A stretch of DNA of 64,000 nt from Climacteris rufus (taxonomy: Eukaryota > Chordata > Aves > Passeriformes > Climacteridae), in contig VZRZ01004578.1 of the NCBI GenBank assembly GCA_013398175.1, forward strand, positions 324,529 to 388,528, given 5' to 3'. How positions within the stretch are numbered: position 1 is the first letter of the stretch; the number at the start of each line of letters is the position of its first letter. A model generated the notes under the pieces. It saw only the letters and a program-made list of their open reading frames with translations. It did not search any database and was not told where the DNA came from. Below are positions 1-11,040 of this stretch, in pieces. Made by a program: the position numbers and the translations under genes.

Positions 1-3000
1 TTGGCATGACCTACAGCTTTCAGACTCAATTATTGTAGTGCTCTTTTCCAGCTGTAGACCTATTGCAAAAATACACAAATATTATTTGCCACTGGCATTA
101 CACTTGATGCTGTAAAAACAAAGAATTAGGTCTTTCTCCACTAAAAACCTGTAAAATGAAAACTATAACCCCCCCTTCCCCTGTTTTCTTCTGAAACTGG
201 TTGTAATGCTCTCTTCCTCTCACTGTGCCAGACTCTATGGCTTAACTAAATGTGTGTCACTCCTCCAGTTTTCTCTCCTATATTCCCAAGCAGGTGAGAG
301 ACTAAAAGGAAAATATCAACTGTATGTCAGTGCCTAGATAAAAAGCTGCAAAATTAAGTTATGAAGTTTGCCCTTTTTAGCAAAATCTCATATTGGCCCA
401 GCATAGCTACTTCCTCCTGGCAGTTTATTGCTTCTAATCATAAAAATCAGGGCTCATTCCAGTATGATTTTGATGAAGTCCACAAAAGAGAGTATGCTCA
501 TCTGCCCCAATGTTTTGGATATTGAAACAGAACATTTTTTTCCAGATAAGATAATGCATTTACTCATTAGATGAGCATTAGCTTTTGATGTAAGCCATCC
601 TATAGACTCCTGACACTTTGCATGCTGAGCAGTCTTGTCCTTGAAGTTACTGTAGTGCACAATGATCAGAACTTACCACTGATGTTTTGTTAGCATTTAC
701 CAGCAGCGTCTTGGCAGAGGGTGACCTCCAGCACTGTCTCTAAACATTTTCAATTTACAGACTCAAGAATTTTTGCTGCCTTTGCCTCTCATTCTGTGAG
801 GAGGTCAGCCCTTTATGAATTTGCCACAAGAAAGAAGTTCAAAATACACTATATACTTAAACAGCTTAATAGGAGTATAGCCGCAATGAGCACACAACAT
901 ACAATTCATTTTAATATTTATAGAAGAAATTCATGTTGTTTTAAGTGTACACAAGCAGCTGCTGTCATTTGGCTATGAGCAGATGTTAGACCTCCGAAAG
1001 CTTTGCTGATAATTAAAATACTAACAGTTAGTGTTTTACCCCAGCTGCAGGTTCTGTTTACTGTAAATTTGATTTTAATGGTGCCTCTGTGCAGTTATTG
1101 AATAGAGGTTTGTTTTCTACTATACATGCAAAAGTGTCTACAATGAAGACAAATGGTTATTTCCCATAATTTACTCTGGAAAGATATGAATATAGCTGTA
1201 ACATAGTTGAGTTTATAAATGAAATACAGATATGACTATCATATTTGAAGTGGTAGTTTCTGCTGTCTTAACTAACAAAAAGAACTAGGGAACCTTACTA
1301 TTTGTAGTTATTCCCAAGCATTCCTCCTAAAAACTGCTGTGCTTTTCAAATGGTTTGAGATGTGCCCTCGAGCAAAGAACAGGTGCTTCTTTTTACTGAA
1401 AGGGTACATAAATCAGAATAGATAAATACAGAGAATCATGGTACTCATAGTTGATGGGTATGCCGAAGAATGTAATTTCTGCTTGATCATTTAATAACAT
1501 GATGTTTTATTTTAGGTATTCCTTGCAAGTGTCTGTTCTCTTTAGTGCATATATGTACATCAAATGTTAGGGAAGGCCAGCCATTTTCAGAATTGTTAAT
1601 CCCAAGGGCCTGATTATGCAAACACAATGCATAATGCAAGCTACCATGTTTAGTCCCTCTGAGACTATTGAGGCTAACTATGGCAGTAAGCAGTACACTT
1701 GATAAATAAATGTTTATAAAACCAGGATCTGAATGTATATATTCTTGAAAAACAACAACTTCTGCTGAGATAACAATGACAAAAAGGGATTTTTTTTCTT
1801 TTTTTGACAAAGTTCTTAGTGTCTGGGACTAGACCTATTTCAGAAATCCAGATCATTTTCCCTGTGAGCAGAGCTTGAGGAATTTTTTCCTTGATTTTTC
1901 TCATATTTGTGTATTATTTTTCATATTATATGATATGTTCTGTCTGCCTAGGAAACAAAAATCTCTGGTTTGACCAAGTACAACCAGAACCCCTTGAAAC
2001 TGGGATTCTGATTTAGAAGTGCTAAAAATGCACTTTCCATTTGCACTGCAGGGATTAAAACAGAAAGAGTGCATCCGAGTATCATCAATGTCAGTTGTTC
2101 CCAAACTGAGGGCCAGAGTAGTCTTTGAAGCTGGACTGCCAAGAAATGTCCAGGCTGGCTATCCTCATCTCAGTCTAAGTTGCACTGGAAGAGGTAGCTG
2201 AAATACTCCAGACACATTCCTGATGCCACTTGCCTGTGTAGGTAATTGCTGTATATGCCACAGAGAGGTTTTTGCTCACATGTTAGAGTTGAGAAGCCTG
2301 CATGGTGGCAAACAGGTAAAGAGAAAAAGTGGTTTGCAAGAAAACCAGTTACTGTTAAGGTTAGGCAGTTGTAAATCCTGCATGCTAACACTGTACATGT
2401 TTGCCACAATCAGTGGGAGTTTTGGTATGTGTGTTTTTTATTTGCATACCTTCTGTAACACTGGGCTCTACAGTGTTCATTTTTGACCTTGAGTGCAGGA
2501 AAAGAGAAACTGGAATTTTTCATGTAGAAGGCCTTTTCCCAAAAGTTAATTGTACATTGGAGGGAAACAAAACCAAACCAAACAAACTGCCTAAACACCC
2601 TAACTGACTGGCTTGGCTATTTATTTGAGTGTTTGCTTTTCCTTTTGTGTCTTTTTGGGGCCATTGACATAGTTTCGTAAGATGTGGAAGGTAAAAATAG
2701 CAAGCAGGAAATTTCAGTCTGTTTTTCAGAACAAAAAAAACATTACAGAAGTACTTTCTTTTGCATTTTCAGAAAGTGAAAAGACATCTGCTGCTTTTTA
2801 AGATACCTGAAATTTTAAAAATTCATCCTTTATTCAAGCAGTTCTTAGAAGACCTTGAGGTTTCCCAACATGATCGAGTGGTTAAGGACAAAACTAGAAG
2901 CTAAGGATGTTTTGAATTTCTGCATTGAAACATGACATTACTGGATTTTTAAGTATAAAGTGAACTATGAACGTTATTTAGGATTTTTTTTGTTGTTGTA

Positions 3001-3919
3001 ATAATATATTATAAGGGAAAAAAACCAAAAACAAGCCTTGCTGTATTGGTATCTCTTGAGATTTATGTTCTTTGTGTCACTGGTGGAATTCTTTTATGTC
3101 TCCTAGGGAGCTGGCTGAGTCCCCTATAGGTATACTTATTTGTACTGCTTTTCAAATATTTGCTGCCTTTGTGGACCTAATAGTTGTAACAGGGCCATTT
3201 TGGGTTGCTGATTTATTTCACTTCTCCATTTGACCCATCGTATTTTCTTTCCTTCAGCAGAAGACATGAATGAGCCTTCACAACCTCTTATTTAGTAGCT
3301 TAACTAGCTGGTTTAAAAAATGCTGGCCCATGCATTGCTTGCACATAAAAGCCTTACAAATGATAAAGAATAGTTTTTGCTATGGTCAAGGAACAGAGAT
3401 CTGAAAAATGCATCTTATAATTATGGCCTCTGAAAATCAAGGAAATCCCAAAGTTATGACATTATGCCACAGTTCTTAGACTGCACTTCATTAATTGAAG
3501 GAGAGATCATTACAAAAATTTGAAAGAAAGCAGAACAGAAACTTTTAGCTTGATCAAGGCATAAGTTAAACTTTATGAATGTGTACCATTCAAAATATTT
3601 TGCTGCCATTTAGACAATAATTTTTAAAATAAGAAAATCAGTTCCTTGTTCACGTGATGTCAGACATAAGTTATTTTTTTATCTCTTTTAAAATTCCTTA
3701 CAAGCTGTATTTAATTGAAGGAAAAGATATTTCTTTGCATTCACATTATTTAATATTCATTGCATTTTAGCAGATATGAAATATTTGTTTATGTGAATAA
3801 ATAATATACCCAATCACCAAAGTATGAAAAATTAAGTGTTGCTGAGTAGGGGGCTATAAATCAGACCTCCTAGAACTTTTACAGAAAAGGAAAAATAGCT
3901 GTTTTAAGCTTGCTGTGTA

Positions 3920-4350
3920 AATGCAGATCATTTCCGTCGCCATAACAGATTATTTCATTTATGACTTACTGCTTTGTCCTAAAGGTGCACCTTGTGAAGG
4001 ATGTCCTCAGCCCGGCCTCACCACACACAACCGCTTGCTACAGGTTTTGGGGAAGGATTAGAATTCTAAAGAGGCTGCTGGCTGGGAGCAAAGTGGTGCT
4101 TTACATATAATATTAGCCCAGACTTTCCTCACGCATTACGCGTTTCTTTCTGAGACAAGTCTCCTTAATGCCATCTTTATCTGCTACGCGATGCATGAAA
4201 TCTACTTTCTGTTTTAGAACTGCGGCTGACCCTCGACCCCACGAGTGGCGCCACAATGTGACCTTTCTATTGTCATCAGCTTTCATTCTCCTGAAAATTC
4301 TATGAATTTTTATTACAAGTTTTTTTAAACCAAGCTGAGGCTTCAACAAA
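3920..4350. promoter_or_regulatory. Candidate conserved intronic element, CpG-bearing
   Basis: Within an otherwise CpG-poor AT-rich intron this block has a cluster of CpGs (for example ACGCATTACGCG near 4132-4143, TACGCGATGC near 4184 and GAGTGGCGCC near 4243). Retained CpGs in a non-coding, non-repeat background suggest constraint. There is no alignment to prove it, and no specific factor site is claimed. Confidence 0.2.
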
Positions 4351-6343
4351 TTACTTGACACAGATGAGATGAAGTTGTTGAAGTAGTGTTAGATAAGTTT
4401 TACAGCCAGCATGTGTGCTGCTGAACAGTACAAAGCCAGTGTCCTACAATGTCATACACCAGTAACTGCTGAGCCTACTATTGGATAAATACATCATTTT
4501 ATGGAACATTGATTGTTCTATAAACCCAATGGAGTATTATGCTCTATGATCAAACCATTTAGATTGTGTGTAGAGCACAGAAAATGCCATATTCAGGATG
4601 GTACTAAAAGTGCCATTTGTGTATTTTATGGATGTCATTACGGGGGAAACTTCTCTCTGTAGGCCCTGTTTACTGCAAAATTTTTTAGTCTGTAATGACA
4701 TTTTTCATTCACAACGTATGCCTTCAAGAGAGGGGGCCCTTGTTTTATTTGTTTCATTCGAGTTTACTGCACAAATCCTGTACATTTTAATTAAATGTAA
4801 GCTTAACAAAAGAATAAGGTATTTATTCTGTGGGGAACAAATGATGACAGTAACAAAAGAATAAAACAGACACACAAGAGGAAGTCAGGTATTGAGTAAG
4901 AGAGAGGGGGAAAGGTACTAAGCCCTATTTGTAGTTTCCCAGATGCACATTAAACATCAAAGCATTTCTTTTAGCCCTATTTCAGGAGTTTGTGGTCTCA
5001 GAGAATTAAAATAACCTGCGAATGTGGATTTAATGTCTAAAATATCCTGACGTTTTCAAATAAAAAACTAACAGTCGCTCAGGACTCCAACTGATAAATA
5101 ATGGCTCTGCTGAAATGACAGACTTCTTGGAAAGAAACCAATTCTCTGATCATTGCACCCCTAGATATGAAACACCTCCTTACAAATTGTCTGAATATGA
5201 GCTCTTGTATCATTATATTTTGTCATTTTAATGCCTATTTGTGTATCTTTTTAATTTGCAATGACATACAATCAGCAACAAGTCCACTTTTCCTAATATT
5301 AATGTGGGCTTGTATTGCAGCTTATGTTTGCTGTGTCAGCCAACACTTACCCCTTCTCTTTACCCATTTTTAAGAGGGGGCGAGAAGCAGGCTGGATTTA
5401 CTGGGACAACATGATTTGTTGCTACAGACAGTCCAATAATGTGACATGTTCCTTAAATACATAAAAATTCCTACAAATGTTGTGTTGGTTTGCAGTGCTT
5501 CATTATAGAAATGGCAGCTAAGCCTCAAAATCTGTTGTTTTCTAAATATCTTCCCTTCTTGGCTTCTCACTGTTAAACAAAAGAAAACCAGTAAAATCTG
5601 CAATTCATATTTACCATGAAAAATCACTGAAATTGAAGATGATGTTCCCAGTAAATTCTTGGTCATAGTCCAGTTAAAATTTAAAGTTACAGTAGATTCA
5701 CATTATTTTAAATGACACTTGAACTTCTACACAGCTCAACATTAATTCATTATAGTTGAAATGGAAGAATCTTCAGTGGGTGAATCTTTTACAATCTGAT
5801 TGAGGCTGTTACATTTTATAGGAGCCATTTTTCAAAGCAGTACTGACAGCACTCGAAGTTATTAAATTGCTGAATCAAAAGATGGACCTGCAATCGCATT
5901 TATGAACTGTGATGGAATAGCTGGGGTTGCACTGAGCTGAGGTTAAGATGTTGGTGTAGTTAAGCTTCATCACACCCCTTAGTGACAGCAGTATTTACCC
6001 ATGTAGTTTACTTTAATGGTCAGGAAGTGGCTTAACTCACCTCTGGATTCAAATAGATTAAGTAAGCAGTCAGAATGGCATAATTATCAGTGCTGCGAGG
6101 GATTCACCGGATAGCTCTTCACCCAGGAGACTTCCCATTCAATTGCACAGTGAAGACTGGAGTTGCATAGATTCATGGGCACAGCATTTATTTGAGGAGA
6201 TGAAAACAGGGTGAATTTCTTTTTTCTTTCCCTTCCCCAGACCAGAGCTTTTCCTCAATACACTGATGCTGTGTCCTGTACATAAATTATCATGATCTTA
6301 GGATAAAAATGTCATGATTTTAGTGTGTGTGCATGTGAAAATT

Positions 6344-6414
6344 ATGATTGTAGAGTTATTTTGATTTTGAAATCCGGTGGAAAATGCATGATTTGTAGAG
6401 TTATTTTGATTTTG
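6344..6414. repeat. Partial tandem duplication, ~27-bp unit
   Basis: Two near-identical copies of a 26-27 bp unit containing GTAGAGTTATTTTGATTTTG lie at 6344-6369 and 6388-6414, separated by 18 bp. The only difference is one inserted T in copy 2. The near identity suggests a recent local duplication with a 44-bp period. Confidence 0.8.
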
Positions 6415-6916
6415 TGCCACATCATTGCCAGGCTCCTCTTTTATCTTGTCAACAAAGCAAGATTCCTGAGAGAATTAATTACTTCTACTCTATTATAAAA
6501 TGTGGAGAAGCTAAGATAATTGTCATTTTATGTTGATTTCCCCTTCCTATTTTTCTGCTCTTTGGGGGGTCGTGTGAATGTCAGTGCCTACAGAGAGCAC
6601 AGGAAAAGTGGGAATAAGAACCAGTCATACCACAGTAAGCTTCCTTCTTGCTTATGCCTGACAAAATGTACTTCAATTGCATGTGCCAGATTTATCATGC
6701 AGCATCACCTGGAAACACTCTAATGGTTTAAATCGTTACTTTTCTTTTCCAAAGATAACCTGCCTTGCAAACTAAGAGTGAGAAAGTTGCAAAACGTCAG
6801 TTTAGACTTGTGAAGGTGATTTGCAGCCTTTCAGCTTGACTAAATTATTTCCACTGCTTCACAGTGCAGTTCTCTGCCAGAAGCTTTGTAATAGAAAAAA
6901 GGGTGGATGGATCAAT

Positions 6917-6944
6917 GAATAGATAGATAGATAGATAGATAGAT
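6917..6944. repeat. (AGAT)n microsatellite
   Basis: About seven tetranucleotide AGAT units occur in the ZNF407 intron, preceded by a related ATGGATCAATGA sequence. The short pure tract is likely to vary in length between individuals. Confidence 0.9.
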
Positions 6945-7042
6945 GCCAATATAAGAGCTGAGTCTTTTAAACGTTGATATTATTATTTTGGAATATTAGC
7001 TTGATACGCACCTTAGCATATCAAGTTGCTAGAGGCTGTAAG

Positions 7043-7096
7043 GTGTCAAGTATTCAGTCTTGGAGTGTGAAGTATTCAGTCTTCTAAAGTGTGAAG
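7043..7096. repeat. Tandem repeat, 22-24 bp period
   Basis: GTGTCAAGTATTCAGTCTT (7043-7061) is followed by GTGTGAAGTATTCAGTCTT (7065-7083), which differs at one base. A third truncated copy, GTGTGAAG, lies at 7089-7096. This is a small intronic tandem duplication with no evident function. Confidence 0.8.
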
Positions 7097-8515
7097 TTGT
7101 CTTTAAGCAAATTAGTCTGTTTTTTAGTGCCCATTTTAACTCTCTGTGGGATCCGGGCCTGACAGCTCTATGCTTTGAGTGAAAGAGCCCCCTTAGAACA
7201 GCTTTAGTATAATTTTCTTGGTCTCTGGAGTTCAATGAAGGACATTGTTCACTAGAAATGGCTTGGAAAATACAGTGCTAGCCTGAAATTTGACTGTAAG
7301 AGTCGCATCTTTTTCTTTCCTATTTTACCCCAAGCAAGCAATGGCATAGCTATTTGTGATAGTGGTAAGATGCTACACCTCTTATTCCAGAGATGTGATT
7401 TCAGTTTGTGCAGGTGAATTTAAACTGGAGCGTGGGTATGGTTAGTTTCAACAGCATGGGCTTAGTCAGGCTTCCCAAGGCCCATCTGGCATTAGACCTT
7501 CACCTCGTTTGCAGTGCCCAGTACCCACTCTTCTCTCTGTGTGCACTGGTTGTGTCCCACAGCTTGCTTCCCAGCCCATGGAGGAGTTTTCATGGGTGCT
7601 TTGGGATGTCACTGCCACGTGGAGACAGCGAGGGATAGGGCTGTCCTTCCATGGATGTCCACAAAGCTGGTCACAGGGTACTCTTGAGTTATGTCTTCCC
7701 GAAAGCACGTGAGGCCATGCTTGGAGACGATGGGCTTGACTTTGCACAGCTGTGAGAACCATTTGCCTTGCTGAAACCTTATTGTTAGTGGTGAGAATTG
7801 AGAAGGAAACTTTCAATGACACAAAATCAAACTGAGTGACAGAGCAAGCAGTTGGAATATGGAGGTTACAGGTATTACAGTTTTGTTCCTTGATTTTGTG
7901 CAGAAATAATTATTTGGGGTTTCTCTGGACAATATTTTATAGAATATTGTGCTTAGGGTAAGAAAGCTATTGCGTGTTTTCACCAGGTAACTGGGCTAGT
8001 GACTGAGTCAGTCACATGTGCTGGGTAGAAAAGGAAGGGGAAGACAATGGGATCAAAGTGACAGCATGGCAATTATCTCACCAACAAAAGCAGGGTATTA
8101 AGAAGATCAGCCACAGTTTTTCACACCAAGATATGTTTAATGTAATATAGAATCCTAAAATTCATTCCCGAAGTACTGAAATATCACCAATAGGATCTTC
8201 TATAAAAGATGTGTTAATGGTTTTTAACTGTATGCTGTATTTATCTGGGCTTCTTTTATACAGAATATTTTTAAAGCACATTTAAATTGTTAATAAGCTG
8301 CAGAATTGTTACACTCAGCAATTATTTCAACCTGTAAATATGTTATTTGGAAAACATGCAAATTGGTTTTGTTCATTTGCTCATTTTATCTATGTTTTCT
8401 GCCAATGAAATCTAAAAAATGTCAAGTAATTTTTTTCCATGTAAGCTACAATTTCTAAAAGTAATGAACTGATACTTGCCATGATACCGCGTTAACAGCA
8501 TATTTTATCTTGTAG

Positions 8516-9864
8516 GCATTGTGTCCAAGTCCTATGAGTGCCGACTGAAGGGGCAAGGAGCAACCTTTGTGGAAACTACGAGTCCTTTTACCGCAGCAGC
8601 ACTGGGAGAGGTTTCTCCAGCTAAGGAGAAGGTCTTTCGGGGCAGCAGGAGGCAACCACAGTCACCTGAGGAAGTTCAGCAATTCATTATTATTCAAGGA
8701 TATGACGGCGACTTCGCCATCGATGCCTCCATGGAAGAGACAGCAGCAGCCACCCTGCAGACGCTGGCTATGGCTGGGCAGGTGGCCAGGGTGGTCCACA
8801 TCACAGAGGATGGGCAAGTCATAGCAACAAATCAGAATGGCTCACATGTAAGTAGCGTGGTTCCTGAGCAGATCCTTACGGAGCAGTTAGCGGATGGTGC
8901 CACACAGGTGGTGGTGGTTGAAGGAGCAGGAGCTGACATGGACGAGGCCATTCAAATAGACGCAGTTCCTGACTCCAGCAGCACAGTCCTGCAGCAGATC
9001 ATGCAACAAGAAGTTTTAGATGCCTCTGAACCTACAGGCCATCCTCCAGAATCCTCCTCGGCATTAGATGCCTTGCTTTGTGCTGTGACAGAGCTGGGTG
9101 AAGCAGAAAACAAATCTGGACTCCTTGACAGATGCAGGTCTGGTCACAAAGATTTCTTCCAAGTGCCGAACCCAGAGATGCCCAGCATTCCCAGTGATGC
9201 AGAGGGACAAGAAATACAAATGTTGCATGAAGTTCAGGAGACTGAGGAAGATGCCAAACCTATGGGAGTAGTGACACGGGTCATGCACCCATCTGCTATA
9301 ATTGCATCTCAGGAGAGAGCTCAGGCTGCCTTCAAGAATATGGTCCAAGGAGTGTTGCAGTTCGCTGTGTGTGACACGGCTGCGGCCGACCAGCTCATGA
9401 AAGAAGGTGTCACTCAGGTCATTGTCAATGAGGAAGGGACTGTGCATATGGTAGCTGGAGAAGGCTCTCAGATAATTATGCAGGAAGCTGGTAGCCACAC
9501 GCTCAGTGTCCAGAGTGAGCACATGGATTTAGTCCAGTCGGATGGGCAAATATCGCAGATTATTGTCACTGAAGAGTTAGCTCAAGCCATGGCTCAGGGT
9601 TCTGATGGTGATTTCTCTGAAGGTGCAACACACTACATTGTCACAGAATTGCCAGACATGCAGGATGAGCCTGGTGTGTACTCCCATGCTGTGATAGAGA
9701 CAGCTGGGTCCCAAGACATTTTGCAGGCTGGTAATGCTCTAAAAGCAGAAGCTGTAGCCCCTGATAGAGGGAGAGAACAGTTAACAAGCATGGTCATTTA
9801 TACAGAGGGTGGGTCACCAGTAATTCAAGGCCAGAGAGATTATAACAAAGTACAAGAAGCATGA
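8516..9864 (+). CDS. ZNF407: ZNF407 terminal coding exon (C-terminal ~449 residues)
   Basis: This exon is preceded by TTGTAG and begins with two bases that complete a split codon, then ATT GTG; it ends at TGA 9862-9864. The GTG at 8521 is an internal valine, not a start. The product is the C-terminal tail of zinc finger protein 407, a large nuclear C2H2 DNA-binding transcription regulator. The identification rests on recognising tail segments such as SKSYECRLKGQGATF, ETAAATLQTLAMAGQVARVV, QVVVVE and LQFAVCDTAAADQLM; no search was run. The tail contains no zinc fingers. It is acidic, and short hydrophobic strands each followed by an acidic or polar turn recur (about residues 54-59, 129-134, 298-304, 317-322, 346-352, 371-376 and 424-429, counting from 8521). 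This resembles the transactivation-type tails of other multi-finger proteins. The frame is intact and has the codon texture of a live gene. Confidence 0.88.
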
Positions 9865-11040
9865 AGAGCTTCACTCGTAGGCTGGAAACAGGGCAAAGCT
9901 GGATATTACCAGAATCATGGAGGCACTGTATTCCTGGAACATCTTCTGTAAAGCCTTCTCAGTAGAACATCCCCCTAGCCAGGTAACAAATATGTACCCT
10001 GCCAATAGAAGGAGTTCACTGAAGAGGATAGTACAGTTTTGTTACAATAGCTCTAAGAATTATTATATGGAATTATTATAAAACAAGCATAGTAGGGTAC
10101 AAAACAGGATAAAAAGCCCCCTGCCCAAAGTAGGAATTGTTCTGTTCAGTGCTTTATTTGTTGCTTTTCTTTGGTTTAATGTTGTTTTATCTCAGGGTAA
10201 TTCCCTGCCTTTTGTCATTTTTGTATAACATAATCACAGGAGTAAAATAATTGCACTTATATGTACTTTCTGTGAACAGATAAATAGGTAAAAAAATACA
10301 AACCCCACAAAAGCAAGGTGGACAGGTAAAGCTTACATACAGTAATGGATGCCCTTCTTCATTTTAAAGTAGAACAGGTGACATTTTGCTTTCTAAAATC
10401 TTACTTTAAAACATGCTTGGCTAAAAATATGTCATCAAAATAAGGGGTTTTTGCATCTAAAATGAAAGTTTTCGTAGTACTTTACTCTTTCATGGTAACA
10501 CATAAGACTTCTCCTAAAGAAGAGCTCAAAAAGCTACACTTCAGAAAATCCTTGATTATACATATTCGGAAAGAAGAACTTGATGCCTGTAACTTCCACT
10601 TAATTTTAGATGAGAGTCCTACATAAGAAATGTGCATTTTTTGAAAAAAATATTGTCACTGTCAGTGTTTTGCTTTTCTTATAAATAGTGCTTCATATAA
10701 ATACCATTTTGCAGTTCATTTTGTGAGCTACTTCTGAAATGTTAGGAGGATTTTTAAAGAAAATTCTGACATTGACATTAACAAGTAGGGGGAAAAAAAG
10801 GTGACCTTGTATTTCTTGCTTAGTCCAGAATGTCAGTTATTTACTTGTGGATATACTGCAACTGTTCAATGCAAGTTCATGTTGAAAAGATTTGTTTCAT
10901 GATAAAACTGCTTTTGTTTCTTTAGAAAAATTGTAAAATATAAACTGGCAAGATTTGGGGATTTTTTTTTTTGTCTTTCAAATAAAATGTTAGCATTAAA
11001 ATGAAGCATCATGATTTTTAATATTAAACAATAAACAGAA
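9865..11040 (+). other. ZNF407: ZNF407 3' UTR (approximate end)
   Basis: This is AT-rich non-coding sequence directly after the stop codon. Candidate polyadenylation hexamers AATAAA are at 10981-10986 and 11030-11035, and the region contains T-rich and ATTTA-like segments typical of 3' UTRs. The exact cleavage site is unknown. Upstream variants of the hexamer could also be used, for example in the AT-rich stretch around 10240-10290. No other gene is visible here. Confidence 0.45.
10981..11035 (+). terminator. Candidate poly(A) signals for ZNF407
   Basis: Two canonical AATAAA hexamers lie about 50 bp apart, about 1.1 kb after the stop codon. They are followed by TGTTATGTCTGTG and a T/C-rich stretch at about 11070-11115 that could act as the downstream GU/U-rich element. 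Confidence 0.4.

Larger units (their letters stand above)
1..8515 (+). other. ZNF407: Last intron of ZNF407 (3' part)
   Basis: This stretch precedes a clear splice acceptor: a pyrimidine-rich run ending in TTGTAG at 8510-8515. No other exon could be recognised in it on either strand: I found no C2H2 zinc-finger pattern and no long reading frame. It is AT-rich and contains an AGAT microsatellite, two short tandem duplications (near 6344 and 7043), and a locally CpG-bearing block at about 3920-4350. The upstream donor lies outside the window. The intron assignment follows from the downstream exon; its length cannot be judged here. Confidence 0.75.

Noticed and set aside
4232..4250. CCACGAGTGGCGCC as a CTCF site.
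   Set aside because: The spacing after AG is one base short of the consensus GGC and two core positions disagree.
8521..8523. GTG as a start codon for the large frame.
   Set aside because: It lies five bases inside an exon that follows a clear acceptor; the reading frame continues from an upstream exon, so it encodes an internal valine.
9064..9522. 152-codon minus-strand frame.
   Set aside because: It is an antisense shadow of the ZNF407 exon.
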